From a virus: DNA of 32,272 nucleotides. The stretch spans positions 1 through 32,272 of IMG/VR virus record IMGVR_UViG_3300005096_000145; one strand, given 5' to 3'. The position numbers were made by a program, and so were the translations under genes. Shown in pieces: positions 17,263-24,740 of the stretch. How positions within the stretch are numbered: the stretch's first letter is position 1; each line of letters begins with the position of its first letter. The notes below the pieces were generated by a model that worked only from the letters and a program-made list of their open reading frames with translations, did no database searches and was not told where the DNA came from.

Positions 17263-17277
17263 TGCTTCTTTTATGCT

Positions 17278-17306
17278 ATTAAAACCATTTTAACTGAAAA
17301 TGTCAA
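17278..17306 (-). promoter_or_regulatory. Sigma70-type promoter for capsid genes
   Basis: On the minus strand a perfect TTGACA (17301-17306) is followed after exactly 17 bases by TTTAAT (17278-17283), five of six matches to TATAAT. It sits in the only sizable gap (190 bases) between scaffold-side and capsid genes, and would give a leader of roughly 150 bases before the decoration-like gene. It is the best promoter match noticed in the window. Confidence 0.75.
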
Positions 17307-17312
17307 TATAAA

Positions 17313-17831
17313 TCAATCTTCTACGCTTTTAGCTAATGAGTTTGTTTTCTCAACATCACCATACCGACCATCTTCAGACTTCAGTTTTCTGAACATAGAC
17401 TCTTCAGAGGCATCAATGGCTTTAGCGCGAAGCTCTCTATCTTCCTCATGGAATTCCATTGGTTGGCGCATCAGGATAGCCTTTTTACCGGATGTTTTGT
17501 CAACGACAACAGAATGTGCTGAACCTGTACCAATCTCATTCCCTGAATTAAACCCAACGGAGTCATCAGTGACAATCTCATATCCGTAGGATTTAAGCTC
17601 TTCAATCCGACTTCCTTCGTCATTAACAATACGATAATTGAAGTTCGGATCTTTTTTACCAGCAGTGGTTAGAATCCCACCGCCTGCTGCGCCACCAACT
17701 GCATTACGGCGTGGCCGCTTAGCCCTGTTTGAAGGGTCTGGTCGCGCCTGCATTGTTTCTGTAGGCTCTTTAACCTCAGTCGTTGATTCAGTTGTCATTT
17801 GTACTTTTGCTGGTCTTCCACGTTTTTTCAT
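17313..17831 (-). CDS. Hypothetical head-module protein with basic N-terminus
   Basis: A 172-aa protein with a basic, disordered N-terminal 50 residues (KKRGRPAK, later NRAKRPRRNAVGG) and a more ordered C-terminus. KKRGRP resembles an AT-hook core, suggesting nucleic-acid contact, but one copy is weak evidence. The middle (NYRIVNDEGSRIEELKSYGYEIV) and MRQPMEFHEEDRELRAKAID recur in unnamed phage proteins beside the scaffold gene. It lies between the scaffold and the capsid promoter, so an assembly or internal head role is plausible. Acid and base residues alternate strongly along the chain. Confidence 0.6.
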   Translation of the reverse strand: MKKRGRPAKVQMTTESTTEVKEPTETMQARPDPSNRAKRPRRNAVGGAAGGGILTTAGKKDPNFNYRIVNDEGSRIEELKSYGYEIVTDDSVGFNSGNEIGTGSAHSVVVDKTSGKKAILMRQPMEFHEEDRELRAKAIDASEESMFRKLKSEDGRYGDVEKTNSLAKSVED

Positions 17832-17835
17832 TCTT

Positions 17836-18783
17836 CTATGCCTCGTATGATTTCAGGTATTCTTCCTCGGTTAATTCTGCCGACTCCATTACAAGTCTTG
17901 CTACTGCCTGCTGATCCTCAGGTAAATCGGCAAGTGTCTTTTTAGGGATTCGGCTGTTAGCTACCGTTCGATTTCTATTTGATGCCACTCGTGTCTGGCG
18001 TTTTTGCTTGCCCATATCAGGAAAGTCTTTTTCAACCTCTTTGACAACATATTTAAACAGGTCATCTGGGTCTGGCAGTAAATTATGCTTTTTATAATAA
18101 TTCTCAGCATATTCTTTTCCAAGTGAATCAGCAAGTGTTGTCATTGCTCTGTTATTCTCATACCACTCATTGTTTTTTGTAAACTGCTCTTTAGCATCGT
18201 CATAAGCTGCAACAATTTCATCTTCAGAGCTAGATTCAACGGTTGAGTTGTCTTCAATCTGCTTATCAATAGCCTTTAGCTTGTTAATATCATCCTTATC
18301 AAGCACCTCTTCACCGAGAAGAGCATCTTTTGCTGCTTTCAGCTCAGAAACTAATCTTTCTTTTTCTTCAATCGACTTCTTAGCAATTTTCTTGCTCTGC
18401 TCTGCCAATTTCTTAATCTGTACATCCTGTTTCTCAATATCCCCCCGCATTAAGTCCATCTTATGAAACAATGGGGTGCGCTCAAGGAATTCAATAGCTG
18501 AAATCTTATGCCCGTACTTATCCTTGCCGTCCTCACGCCAGCCACGTTCAGAAGCCTTTGCAACCGCTTCTTCATCGGTAATCTTGCCCTCAAGAGATAT
18601 AGGCGCAAAACTATCTAGGGCTTCATCAAGGTCAAACTCAGGTTCATTGGTTAAATCATCTTCGGTAATGACCTTCTCTTGATCTGCGTCAATGTTTTCA
18701 TCAGCCACATCATCGGCGGCCTCTTCGTTTTGTGACTCTTCAATGCTTTGCCGGATTGCTTCAATATCTACTTCTTCTGACAT
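17836..18783 (-). CDS. Scaffolding protein (probable)
   Basis: A 315-aa, highly charged, helical protein. The N-terminal 60 residues are very acidic (many Asp and Glu). A coiled-coil region follows at about 105-200 (KLAEQSKKIAKKSIEEKERL). The C-terminal part is basic and contains RVASNRNRTVANSRIPKKTL. An acidic start, central coiled coil and basic C-terminal end are typical of phage scaffolds, where the basic end contacts capsid protein. Its place between portal and capsid genes supports this. A GWREDGKDKYGHKISAIEFLER segment near residue 80 recurs in putative scaffold proteins of related phages. No protease motif is present. Confidence 0.7.
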   Translation of the reverse strand: MSEEVDIEAIRQSIEESQNEEAADDVADENIDADQEKVITEDDLTNEPEFDLDEALDSFAPISLEGKITDEEAVAKASERGWREDGKDKYGHKISAIEFLERTPLFHKMDLMRGDIEKQDVQIKKLAEQSKKIAKKSIEEKERLVSELKAAKDALLGEEVLDKDDINKLKAIDKQIEDNSTVESSSEDEIVAAYDDAKEQFTKNNEWYENNRAMTTLADSLGKEYAENYYKKHNLLPDPDDLFKYVVKEVEKDFPDMGKQKRQTRVASNRNRTVANSRIPKKTLADLPEDQQAVARLVMESAELTEEEYLKSYEA

Positions 18784-18784
18784 G

Positions 18785-19147
18785 CTATTCTCCTATAACC
18801 GCTAGTATATTTTCGTCTGACATTAAAAAATAGTCTTGTGGCTTACCATTTATAATATCGTCTTTGTCTTCTATTCTATCAGCGACATGGCGCTTAAAAT
18901 ACACCTTGTCGCCAACATTAGCCCACGGCATACCTGAATCAAACGCCTTCCACGCGTTCTCGCCTACAGCAACCAGCTCACCCCTAACAGATGCTACATG
19001 CTCACGTGATAGTTGGTTACTTGTTCCTGCAATAATCCCCATATCACCGTATGTGTCCTCAACGGCATCAGGTTTAATTAAGACATAATGCCCGCACGGT
19101 TTTATTGGTAATTCTTTAGTCCTGCTCATCTTCGCTACTTTGCTCAT
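18785..19147 (-). CDS. GroES-like co-chaperonin
   Basis: A 120-aa protein with the Cpn10 layout: PCGHYVLIKPDAVED (first strand, residues 17-31), a variable mobile-loop region (about 32-52), VRGELVAVGENAW (residues 54-66), NVGDKVYFKR (77-86) and a closing strand DYFLMSDENILAVIGE. In GroES these are the strands R.L...V, G.V.AVG, GD.V.F and L..L.E.DILAV. Phage co-chaperonins such as T4 gp31 replace host GroES so that GroEL can fold the capsid protein. Here the gene lies inside the head cassette, next to the scaffold, which supports the same task. No GroEL is encoded in the window. A second ATG (19129, MSRTKELP) is possible; the first overlaps the end of the 97-aa gene. Confidence 0.8.
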   Translation of the reverse strand: MSKVAKMSRTKELPIKPCGHYVLIKPDAVEDTYGDMGIIAGTSNQLSREHVASVRGELVAVGENAWKAFDSGMPWANVGDKVYFKRHVADRIEDKDDIINGKPQDYFLMSDENILAVIGE

Positions 19148-19409
19148 CTTCTACCATCTCCTCTAGGATATAAATTGTTTCAGCGATAGCTTGTGCTTTG
19201 CCGATTGCTTCTGAATTTCGTTGTGCTGTTTCTTCTGTGGATTCTCCGGTATATTCACCGTTAACCCACCCGTCTTTTAAGTCTTCAAGTCGTTCAAACA
19301 ATGTTGCTTTGAAGTATTTTCCTGTCGGTTGGTTTAGCCAGCCCTGCGCCTGTTCTTTCGTAGGCTCTTTAGGCTCCGACTTCTGGCGCTGTATTAGTAT
19401 TTTGTTCAT
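19116..19409 (-). CDS. Hypothetical protein between portal and co-chaperonin
   Basis: A 97-aa acidic protein, not assigned. Residues 20-55 (EQAQGWLNQPTGKYFKATLFERLEDLKDGWVNGEYTG) form a recurring phage motif in small genes beside the portal. The C-terminus is a helix rich in Glu, Ala and Ile ending in an acidic tail. It begins inside the last 40 bases of the portal gene and ends inside the first codons of the co-chaperonin gene. It is likely expressed with the head genes. No catalytic or metal-binding residues stand out. Confidence 0.6.
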   Translation of the reverse strand: MNKILIQRQKSEPKEPTKEQAQGWLNQPTGKYFKATLFERLEDLKDGWVNGEYTGESTEETAQRNSEAIGKAQAIAETIYILEEMVEDEQSSEDEQD

Positions 19410-21372
19410 TCATCATCTCTTTGTTTGTCGTCTGTGGTTGCATCGTCTGTTGTTGTGAATTCTTCATGTTGATGACATTCTGTTTTGCCATCTCACGTAA
19501 TCCATCAAGCTCTGCGTTATATTGTGCTAATTGTTGCCCGCTCTCCTCTCCCTCTGCTTTAGCAATTGCTAAAATTGCATTTGAAGTCGCCTTTATCTCG
19601 TTGTTGATCCACTCGGATTCCTTATTGAGTGTCTCAAGCATAAGTTTTGCATAACCAAGTTTCATCTCGTCATTATGTTTTGTAACTTCAAATGGTGGAG
19701 GTGGCTGCTGAACACTCATTATTTCTTCAATGCCAGGCTGCTCTTCTGCCTCTAAAGCGCGTTTCATCGCTATTTGTGGATTGATAAGACCTGTTTGTAT
19801 CTTCTGAATCAGTGAGTTAGCTTTTGCCATCTTCATCTGACTTGATGTGTAATTTGAGTCTGCTGCTGGAATGATATTAACTGATTTTGCATCATAATCA
19901 TTACGGAAAATCTTGTCGCCAATCTTCTCTCTTTCGGCAACCGGCACACCATCCAAGATGTTCAGGTAAGATTCAGCATCAAGATTGACTGAATTTAAGT
20001 AGTAAAGTCGTTTTATCTCTTTTTTCAGTGATCTATGGCTTCGTTTGTAGATTCCTGAAAATATCCGCTTACCTTCTTCCTGAACAGCTAGTGTCGTAGT
20101 GGCTTTCTGATTCTGGCCTGGGTTTTCACCAACCTGTGAGTCAAGAGTAGATGCAATACGTTGAGCCGAGGTCATCATCATACCTAGCAGATTAAACAGG
20201 ACGCTACTCGGTTTAACTTCGGGAAAGTGAACAATATTTCTCTGTAAATCCTGACCAGAGGTAGGCACAGAGGTATATTGCCCCATCCTGCGTTTTATTT
20301 CGCCACCTTTGATCTTGATTCCACGACCCAATAGACCGCCGCCCATGATTCCGAGTGTTCCCGCATCATTTAACTGATTTATTGAGGTGTTTATCTGCTC
20401 ATTTAACGGACAGAGTAGCTGACCAAGCCCCAAATCCATTACCGAGCCATCAGGATTAGGCATAAAGCCATATTTCACAAAGAATTGCTCTTGTTTTACT
20501 TCAAAAACCGTCTCTTGGTCGGCAATAATGTCATCAACAGTATATCCAGCAACGATTTTAAGCGGCTGTCTTGACTTGTACTCAACAGTACAGATATACG
20601 GCTCCATCAAGCCATCACCATCCAAATCGTACCAAGTATGCTGCTCTAATAGTAAATAAGGTGTTGAGTCATCAGTTTCTGATGTTTTCTGACTTTCAGG
20701 CTTATCTGAATCGTCTTTCTGTGGCTTGCCTAAGTCTGCATCACGATATTGGCCGGATAACATGCCGATTTTAATATCATTTTCAGTGGCATCGAAGAAG
20801 TGTGTCTTTCTAAATGATGTTTCGAGTGATTTTGCGTTATTGCACATCACAAACTCGTTTGGCGATAGCATCTCGCTGACATTACGACCAAGGCTTTCAT
20901 CGTAATAGGTCTTTTTGTACATATTCCCCAATAATGGCTGTACAATCAATCCTCTATCGGTTTCTTCCTCCCATTCCTCCATTTCCTCAAGCATCTGATA
21001 ACTCATGTGCTTAGAAACGCGGATTGCCTGATTCTGCTTTTCACCATCGGTATCAAAACCAACAACACGACCTTTTACAATATCTACGGGCGGGATTAGA
21101 GCAGGATACATGCGGGAGTTATACTGAATAATTGCCTCAGTAATAACCGGCATCATAATATTTGAAGCGTTATTCCATGGGAAGGTCTTTTTCTTTGAGT
21201 TCTGAAGGGCTAAATCCATAGCCGTTTTCATCTTCTCTTCCCAAGGCTTCCTGTCGTTACGGTCTGTGTCATACCCATCAACAACTTGTGAGCCAATCTT
21301 CTGCAACGTCTCTGCATCCAATGACTCCGCAATGTTATCCATTGCGATATACTCAATCAGGTCTTCAATCAT
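19369..21372 (-). CDS. Portal protein
   Basis: A 667-aa protein of the size of podovirus portals (P22 gp1 is 725 aa). Typical segments are residues about 50-75 (ALQNSKKKTFPWNNASNIMMPVI), then AIIQYNSRMYPAL. The PLLGNMYKKTYYD, LSPNEFVMCNNAKSLE and QHTWYDLDGDGLMEPYICTVE blocks follow. Its central part has PLNEQINTSINQLND, which lies in the helical stem of portals. A Gln/Asn-rich C-terminal tail follows a long helix. The portal forms the ring through which DNA enters and leaves. It lies two tiny genes downstream of the large terminase, as expected. Its ATG overlaps the 28-aa gene as ATGA. Confidence 0.9.
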   Translation of the reverse strand: MIEDLIEYIAMDNIAESLDAETLQKIGSQVVDGYDTDRNDRKPWEEKMKTAMDLALQNSKKKTFPWNNASNIMMPVITEAIIQYNSRMYPALIPPVDIVKGRVVGFDTDGEKQNQAIRVSKHMSYQMLEEMEEWEEETDRGLIVQPLLGNMYKKTYYDESLGRNVSEMLSPNEFVMCNNAKSLETSFRKTHFFDATENDIKIGMLSGQYRDADLGKPQKDDSDKPESQKTSETDDSTPYLLLEQHTWYDLDGDGLMEPYICTVEYKSRQPLKIVAGYTVDDIIADQETVFEVKQEQFFVKYGFMPNPDGSVMDLGLGQLLCPLNEQINTSINQLNDAGTLGIMGGGLLGRGIKIKGGEIKRRMGQYTSVPTSGQDLQRNIVHFPEVKPSSVLFNLLGMMMTSAQRIASTLDSQVGENPGQNQKATTTLAVQEEGKRIFSGIYKRSHRSLKKEIKRLYYLNSVNLDAESYLNILDGVPVAEREKIGDKIFRNDYDAKSVNIIPAADSNYTSSQMKMAKANSLIQKIQTGLINPQIAMKRALEAEEQPGIEEIMSVQQPPPPFEVTKHNDEMKLGYAKLMLETLNKESEWINNEIKATSNAILAIAKAEGEESGQQLAQYNAELDGLREMAKQNVINMKNSQQQTMQPQTTNKEMMNEQNTNTAPEVGA

Positions 21373-21455
21373 TTTATTCTCTTCGGGCGAGGACGCTTAG
21401 GCTTCGGAAGAACAATCTTCGGCGTTGGCTTACGTTTTTTCTTTGTTTTTGGCAT
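21369..21455 (-). CDS. 28-aa highly basic peptide, coupled to portal
   Basis: A tiny frame starting MPKTKKKRKPTPKIVL and ending in KPKRPRPKRIK. More than half of the residues are Lys, Arg or Pro and none is acidic. Its TGA overlaps the portal ATG as ATGA, and its ATG lies within the last 26 bases of the 42-aa gene. The tight overlap chain from terminase to portal suggests it is translated. Such a peptide could bind DNA, RNA or the acidic portal or scaffold, but function is unknown. It may also simply deliver ribosomes to the portal start. Confidence 0.5.
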   Translation of the reverse strand: MPKTKKKRKPTPKIVLPKPKRPRPKRIK

Positions 21456-21558
21456 TCTTCTTTCCCTTGTTAAATATCAGATCATAATTTGACCTGTACT
21501 CGTCTGAATTAGGTTTTGACTTAATCTTGTCGCCGGTTATTGAGTTACGTGTTGTCAT
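21430..21558 (-). CDS. 42-aa small protein between terminase and portal
   Basis: A small frame beginning MTTRNSITGDKIKSKPNSDE, then YRSNYDLIFNKGKKNAK. Short proteins with the same layout (TRNS.TGD.I....S..Y..N.D.IF) are found between large terminase and portal in other podoviruses, so this is very likely a real gene even though it is short. Its ATG overlaps the terminase TGA as ATGA. The C-terminus is Lys rich. Function unknown; by position it may assist packaging or portal assembly. Confidence 0.7.
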   Translation of the reverse strand: MTTRNSITGDKIKSKPNSDEYRSNYDLIFNKGKKNAKNKEKT

Positions 21559-23093
21559 CCGTACCCCGTTGTTCCTGCTGGAATAATATCATCATCATAG
21601 TCTTCAAATGAATGGTCGTCAATATCGTTTTCATTGACAGCATGGCGTAACATCATCAAATTGTATCTGATCGTCGCAATTAAATCATCATCTCGGTCTA
21701 CAATCTTAACTGTTCCTGTTTGTGTTTTTGTTGTGTGGTAGTTTCTCAACTCCTCCCAAATTTCAGGAAGTGTATTGAAAACACGCAATCTTCTATCAGA
21801 AAAACGGGCGTTCATATCAATCAATCCAGGCTCTATCTTAATTCCGCCCTTCCCTTCGCCTTTCTCATCATCAGGATTAGTTGCATGTGTATCAAACATG
21901 TTAATGCCAAATCGACGGTACTGCTCTGCAACCGTGCCACCACCAGGAACTGTCTTCTCTCCATCATGTGGATACATCGTTGGTATCCACTGCGGCCTTG
22001 ATAGCATTCTTGCAGCAATATCAGCAGGCTCATTTGAGAACATCTTTAAGCAATCATAAATATAGGCAATATCACTCTGTTTGTCATAAGCCATCCATGT
22101 AACTGCTGTTGGGTGTGATTTCTTGCTAATTCCACCAAAATCTATTGCACAAAGCCTAGACCAGTGATCCGGTATCTCAATCGGATTAATCATTATCTGA
22201 TCTTGTGGGTAACTAAAGATTAATCCTGAACCTTGTGTCGGGATACCTAGTACACGCATCTCCAGCTCATGGTCTAGCATTCCTTTTAGAGCGTTCCTTA
22301 CTTTTTCTTCTGTAAGGTGTCCTTTCTGACCCTTCAACCCCTTAACAGTACGAAACTCCAATACTTTTCCTGTTTTCAGAGTTATATCAAAATCATCACC
22401 AGAAGCATCCATCCACGTCATGTGATGGTTTGACCAGTTCTCTTCAATAGATATAAGTACAGCAGTCCGGCCATTCTCAGGGGTAAACGTCATATAAATA
22501 GACCCGCCCCTATCAACAATACTCCGCGTTGCCTGACCCATAATATCTTCAGGAGGCTCCTCGTCTAGCCACACAACGTCAGAAGCGAAACCCATCCATG
22601 ATTCCTTCCCCATATCATAAGCAAGAAGCGTTATCTTTGATTCACCATCATATACACCATCCGTATGATGACGCACGTAAATATGATACTTCGCATCAGG
22701 AACACCAGGCTTTCTCACCATATTACCAATACAAAATTTAGGTACAAACCCAGTGCCAAGACTTTTCTCATCAGCAGGGTCGCCAAACAACTCCTTCTGA
22801 ATCAAATCCCTCGTTTTCTCATTATTCTTACCACTTGCTAATCCAAGAATCGGATGAGTATATCGACGACCTTCCCACCAATCAGGATAATTACCCGTCA
22901 GATGAATGGCCATCTCAGCAGCGCCACTTAAAGTTTTTCCAGGGCGATTTGCGCTCGTATTATTTCGAAACCTGTCAGTATCGTTGTGAAACTCAACCTG
23001 TTTCGGATAAGGACTGTAATACTCAAGCTTGTTAAACTTGATGTACTCAGCCTTCCTTTGCAAAGCATCCCTTAGCTCTTCCCTTGCGCTCAT
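21555..23093 (-). CDS. terL: Terminase large subunit
   Basis: A 512-aa DNA-packaging motor. The ATPase domain has a Walker A variant ANRPGKT (residues 48-54) and a Walker B with catalytic acid VVWLDEE (173-179). A motif III-like TFTPENG follows at about 202-208. The C-terminal RNase H-like nuclease domain starts near LCAIDFG (D318), and a late acidic cluster includes DRDDDLIATIRYNL. The protein pumps DNA into the prohead through the portal and cuts concatemers. Downstream lie two tiny genes and the portal; upstream, overlapping by ATGA, is a 39- to 40-aa basic peptide. Packaging strategy (headful or cos) cannot be told from this. Confidence 0.92.
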   Translation of the reverse strand: MSAREELRDALQRKAEYIKFNKLEYYSPYPKQVEFHNDTDRFRNNTSANRPGKTLSGAAEMAIHLTGNYPDWWEGRRYTHPILGLASGKNNEKTRDLIQKELFGDPADEKSLGTGFVPKFCIGNMVRKPGVPDAKYHIYVRHHTDGVYDGESKITLLAYDMGKESWMGFASDVVWLDEEPPEDIMGQATRSIVDRGGSIYMTFTPENGRTAVLISIEENWSNHHMTWMDASGDDFDITLKTGKVLEFRTVKGLKGQKGHLTEEKVRNALKGMLDHELEMRVLGIPTQGSGLIFSYPQDQIMINPIEIPDHWSRLCAIDFGGISKKSHPTAVTWMAYDKQSDIAYIYDCLKMFSNEPADIAARMLSRPQWIPTMYPHDGEKTVPGGGTVAEQYRRFGINMFDTHATNPDDEKGEGKGGIKIEPGLIDMNARFSDRRLRVFNTLPEIWEELRNYHTTKTQTGTVKIVDRDDDLIATIRYNLMMLRHAVNENDIDDHSFEDYDDDIIPAGTTGYG

Positions 23094-23212
23094 TTCTTCT
23101 TAATCTTACGACCACGCCGATTACGCTTCTTCGCCTCAGCAGCCTTCTTCTTCGCAAGATTAACCTTGCGGGCAGCCTCACCAGTCAACGGACGCTTTAA
23201 CTTATGCATCAT
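23090..23212 (-). CDS. Small basic peptide upstream of terminase
   Basis: A 40-aa frame (39 aa if the second ATG at 23209 is used) beginning MMHKLKRPLTGEAARKVNLA. It has a very Lys/Arg-rich end (NRRGRKIKKK) and is almost free of acidic residues. Its TGA overlaps the terL ATG as ATGA and its start overlaps the acidic 44-aa gene by 11 bases. The arrangement is that of a translated, coupled gene. The basic helix could contact DNA or the acidic neighbour. No family is known to me. Confidence 0.55.
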   Translation of the reverse strand: MMHKLKRPLTGEAARKVNLAKKKAAEAKKRNRRGRKIKKK

Positions 23213-23336
23213 CTTCGTCATCCTCTTCATTATCATCACTCTCCTTCATCCCGTCAGGCATGTTCATCTCCTCAACCTCACCAGACATTTCACATCCTTC
23301 ACATCGCTTAATCTTGCTCTCATCAATCTCTTTCAT
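23202..23336 (-). CDS. 44-aa acidic peptide with a CxxC pair
   Basis: A small frame beginning MKEIDESKIKRCEGCEMSGE and ending in a run of Asp and Glu. It has one C-x2-C pair and many negative charges. The purine-rich stretch AAGGTGAAGATA before the ATG can serve as a ribosome binding site. It lies between the frameshifted structural gene and the basic peptide, and overlaps the latter by 11 bases. One CxxC could bind zinc only as a dimer. Function unknown. Confidence 0.5.
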   Translation of the reverse strand: MKEIDESKIKRCEGCEMSGEVEEMNMPDGMKESDDNEEDDEDDA

Positions 23337-23351
23337 TATCTTCACCTTGTC

Positions 23352-23931
23352 TTATTTGTTTCCAGCAGTCTTAGTGTGCTTGTCATCTGAACCAATAGTA
23401 TCCATCAAATGATTGAAATCCATCAACAACAAAGCAGCATCACCAGCATAAGTATCGCTAACATTAGTAGCGTCCCTGAATATCCTTGCCAACATAGCTG
23501 TTAAACCTAAAAGCACTTCCATCTATATCTTGAAAATTAGAGATAAAAAATTGCTTTGCAGTACTGTTGGTCGAAGCCGTCATAGAAAAAAACGCTGTAT
23601 TACCAACAACATCTCCATCACCAACAACCAAAAGCTCAAGACCCCAAACAACATCACCAGCACCAGCAGTCATAGGCATCCAATGAATATGCGGCGAAAC
23701 ATCTGTCCCCTCTTTATACGAAAATGGAGCCTGAACCACAAATAACAACTCCTCCTCAATAGCTGGATCAAAAGCATAAGCGCCAACACCCGTACTACCA
23801 GCACCATCATCCGCTATCTGTACATAATCAGGCGCAATAGCACCACCACCATTAACCCCAGTCGTAGGAACTGAAACATTATTGTAGACAACACCAGTAA
23901 ATCCAATATCTGTGAAATGCGTTCTGCTCAT
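23352..23931 (-). pseudogene. Phage structural protein interrupted by a +1 frameshift
   Basis: The first frame (23464-23931) gives 155 aa beginning MSRTHFTDIGFTGVVYNNV and ends in SYVGKDIQGRY. The segment FVVQAPFSYKEGTDVSPHIHW belongs to a widespread phage family I recall as VVQLPH.WKEGT.I.PHVHW. That family ends with a block like S.ML..R..R....DTY..DA.LL..D.H. That missing end is present in the +1 frame from 23495 to 23352: MLARIFRDATNVSDTYAGDA, then LLLMDFNHLMDTIGSDDK. Skipping one T at about 23496 restores a single 192-aa protein. This may be a true mutation, an assembly or sequencing error, or recoding near the rare AGG codon. CGGAG lies 7 bases before the ATG. Family function is unknown; probably a virion protein. 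Confidence 0.8.
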
Positions 23932-23976
23932 AAATTAACTCCGAGTATTAGATTGTTCTTATAAAGCTAAATTCTC

Positions 23977-24004
23977 AAAAAATGTAGGGGGTACATATCT
24001 ACAT
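23977..24004 (-). terminator. Rho-independent terminator candidate
   Basis: On the minus strand ATGTAG pairs with CTACAT around an 11-base loop, followed at once by TTTTTT (23977-23982). An outer AGGGGG could alternatively pair with CCCCCT in the loop. It separates the regulatory region and the 40-aa membrane peptide from the virion operon, so transcripts from the right may stop here. Confidence 0.5.
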
Positions 24005-24082
24005 CATCATGCCGAACCGAATGTTTCCCCCTCGCGTCACCTATAACATCAGATTTGTTTAATTATACGCTGTTCCCACCTA

Positions 24083-24205
24083 TCATACATCGGACACAGC
24101 GCCAGTCACAGCACTAACTATGCAGATCAATAGCACGGGCAGGATAAGCGGAGGGAAGGCGATACAGGCGGCTATGACGAGTATCCAGGCTATCAGGGGT
24201 TTCAT
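24083..24205 (-). CDS. 40-aa hydrophobic membrane peptide
   Basis: A frame missed by longer cut-offs: MKPLIAWILVIAACIAFPPL followed by ILPVLLICIVSAVTG and a short polar end. It has AAGGAG 7 bases before the ATG, one of the best SDs in this region. Two hydrophobic stretches separated by FPP suggest a helical hairpin or a single long membrane helix. IAAC could be read as a lipobox, but the strongly hydrophobic sequence after it argues against a lipoprotein. It lies between the RepL-like gene and a terminator. Possible roles include a small holin-like or membrane-modifying peptide; none is demonstrated. Confidence 0.6.
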   Translation of the reverse strand: MKPLIAWILVIAACIAFPPLILPVLLICIVSAVTGAVSDV

Positions 24206-24231
24206 GTGCGTAGCTCCTTAAGTGATGCGGT

Positions 24232-24666
24232 TTATGTTAGTTCTATTCGCTCGCCGTCTTCAGTGATTATATACGCACTGTCTATACCGGCGTCATTGCT
24301 TGAGAATACCCGGGTCTCATAGATATGAGATGACTCTTGCCGTAGCTTCTGAGGTATATACTTTACGTATGAATACGATGACGGGTCTACCAGGTATGCG
24401 CCACGCCCTATTGACTTGATAAGACCTGATTCGCATATCCTGCGTAAATATTGATTAGCCAGGTTTAGCATGTTCTTTGACTCGCACCCTATAGACTTCA
24501 TTATCATTATCTTGTCGTGCGGGGCTAGTATAACTAGCGTCTGCTTCGTGTCGCTGTCGTACTCGATCATTGATAGCAGGTGCGCAAGGAACATAGTCTG
24601 CTTATTAGCGATCTGGCTTAACTTGGCTATATGTTCGTATGAGCACATGAATGGTTTTCTGCTCAT
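24232..24666 (-). CDS. RepL-like winged-helix protein
   Basis: A 144-aa protein. The middle and C-terminal half (NLANQYLRRICESGLIKSIGRGAYLVDP) fits a winged helix like those of plasmid RepL and related phage proteins. There a recognition helix is followed by L...GLI....RG.Y.V.P. The start (LAHLLSMIEYDSDTKQTLVILAP) corresponds to the preceding helices. It could be a replication initiator, or a repressor or activator. Its promoter is striking: TATAAT lies seven bases before the ATG with no SD, so the mRNA may be leaderless or start translation at Met7 (24648). Inverted repeats upstream may be its own operators. It is followed at 27 bases by the 40-aa membrane peptide. Confidence 0.6.
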   Translation of the reverse strand: MSRKPFMCSYEHIAKLSQIANKQTMFLAHLLSMIEYDSDTKQTLVILAPHDKIMIMKSIGCESKNMLNLANQYLRRICESGLIKSIGRGAYLVDPSSYSYVKYIPQKLRQESSHIYETRVFSSNDAGIDSAYIITEDGERIELT

Positions 24667-24672
24667 ACGGTC

Positions 24673-24699
24673 ATTATATCAAATGTAACGGTTAGTTAC
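24673..24699 (-). promoter_or_regulatory. Promoter and operator-like repeat before RepL-like gene
   Basis: On the minus strand a perfect TATAAT (24673-24678) lies just upstream of the ATG at 24666. Immediately before it is an inverted repeat, GTAAC and GTTAC with a 5-base spacer (24685-24699), covering the -10 to -35 interval. The -35 box is poor, which would suit an activated or extended promoter. The layout suggests autoregulation and a very short or absent 5' leader. Confidence 0.5.
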
Positions 24700-24740
24700 T
24701 ATTTTGTTGTAGATAATAAGCCTGTATGTAGAATCGCATC

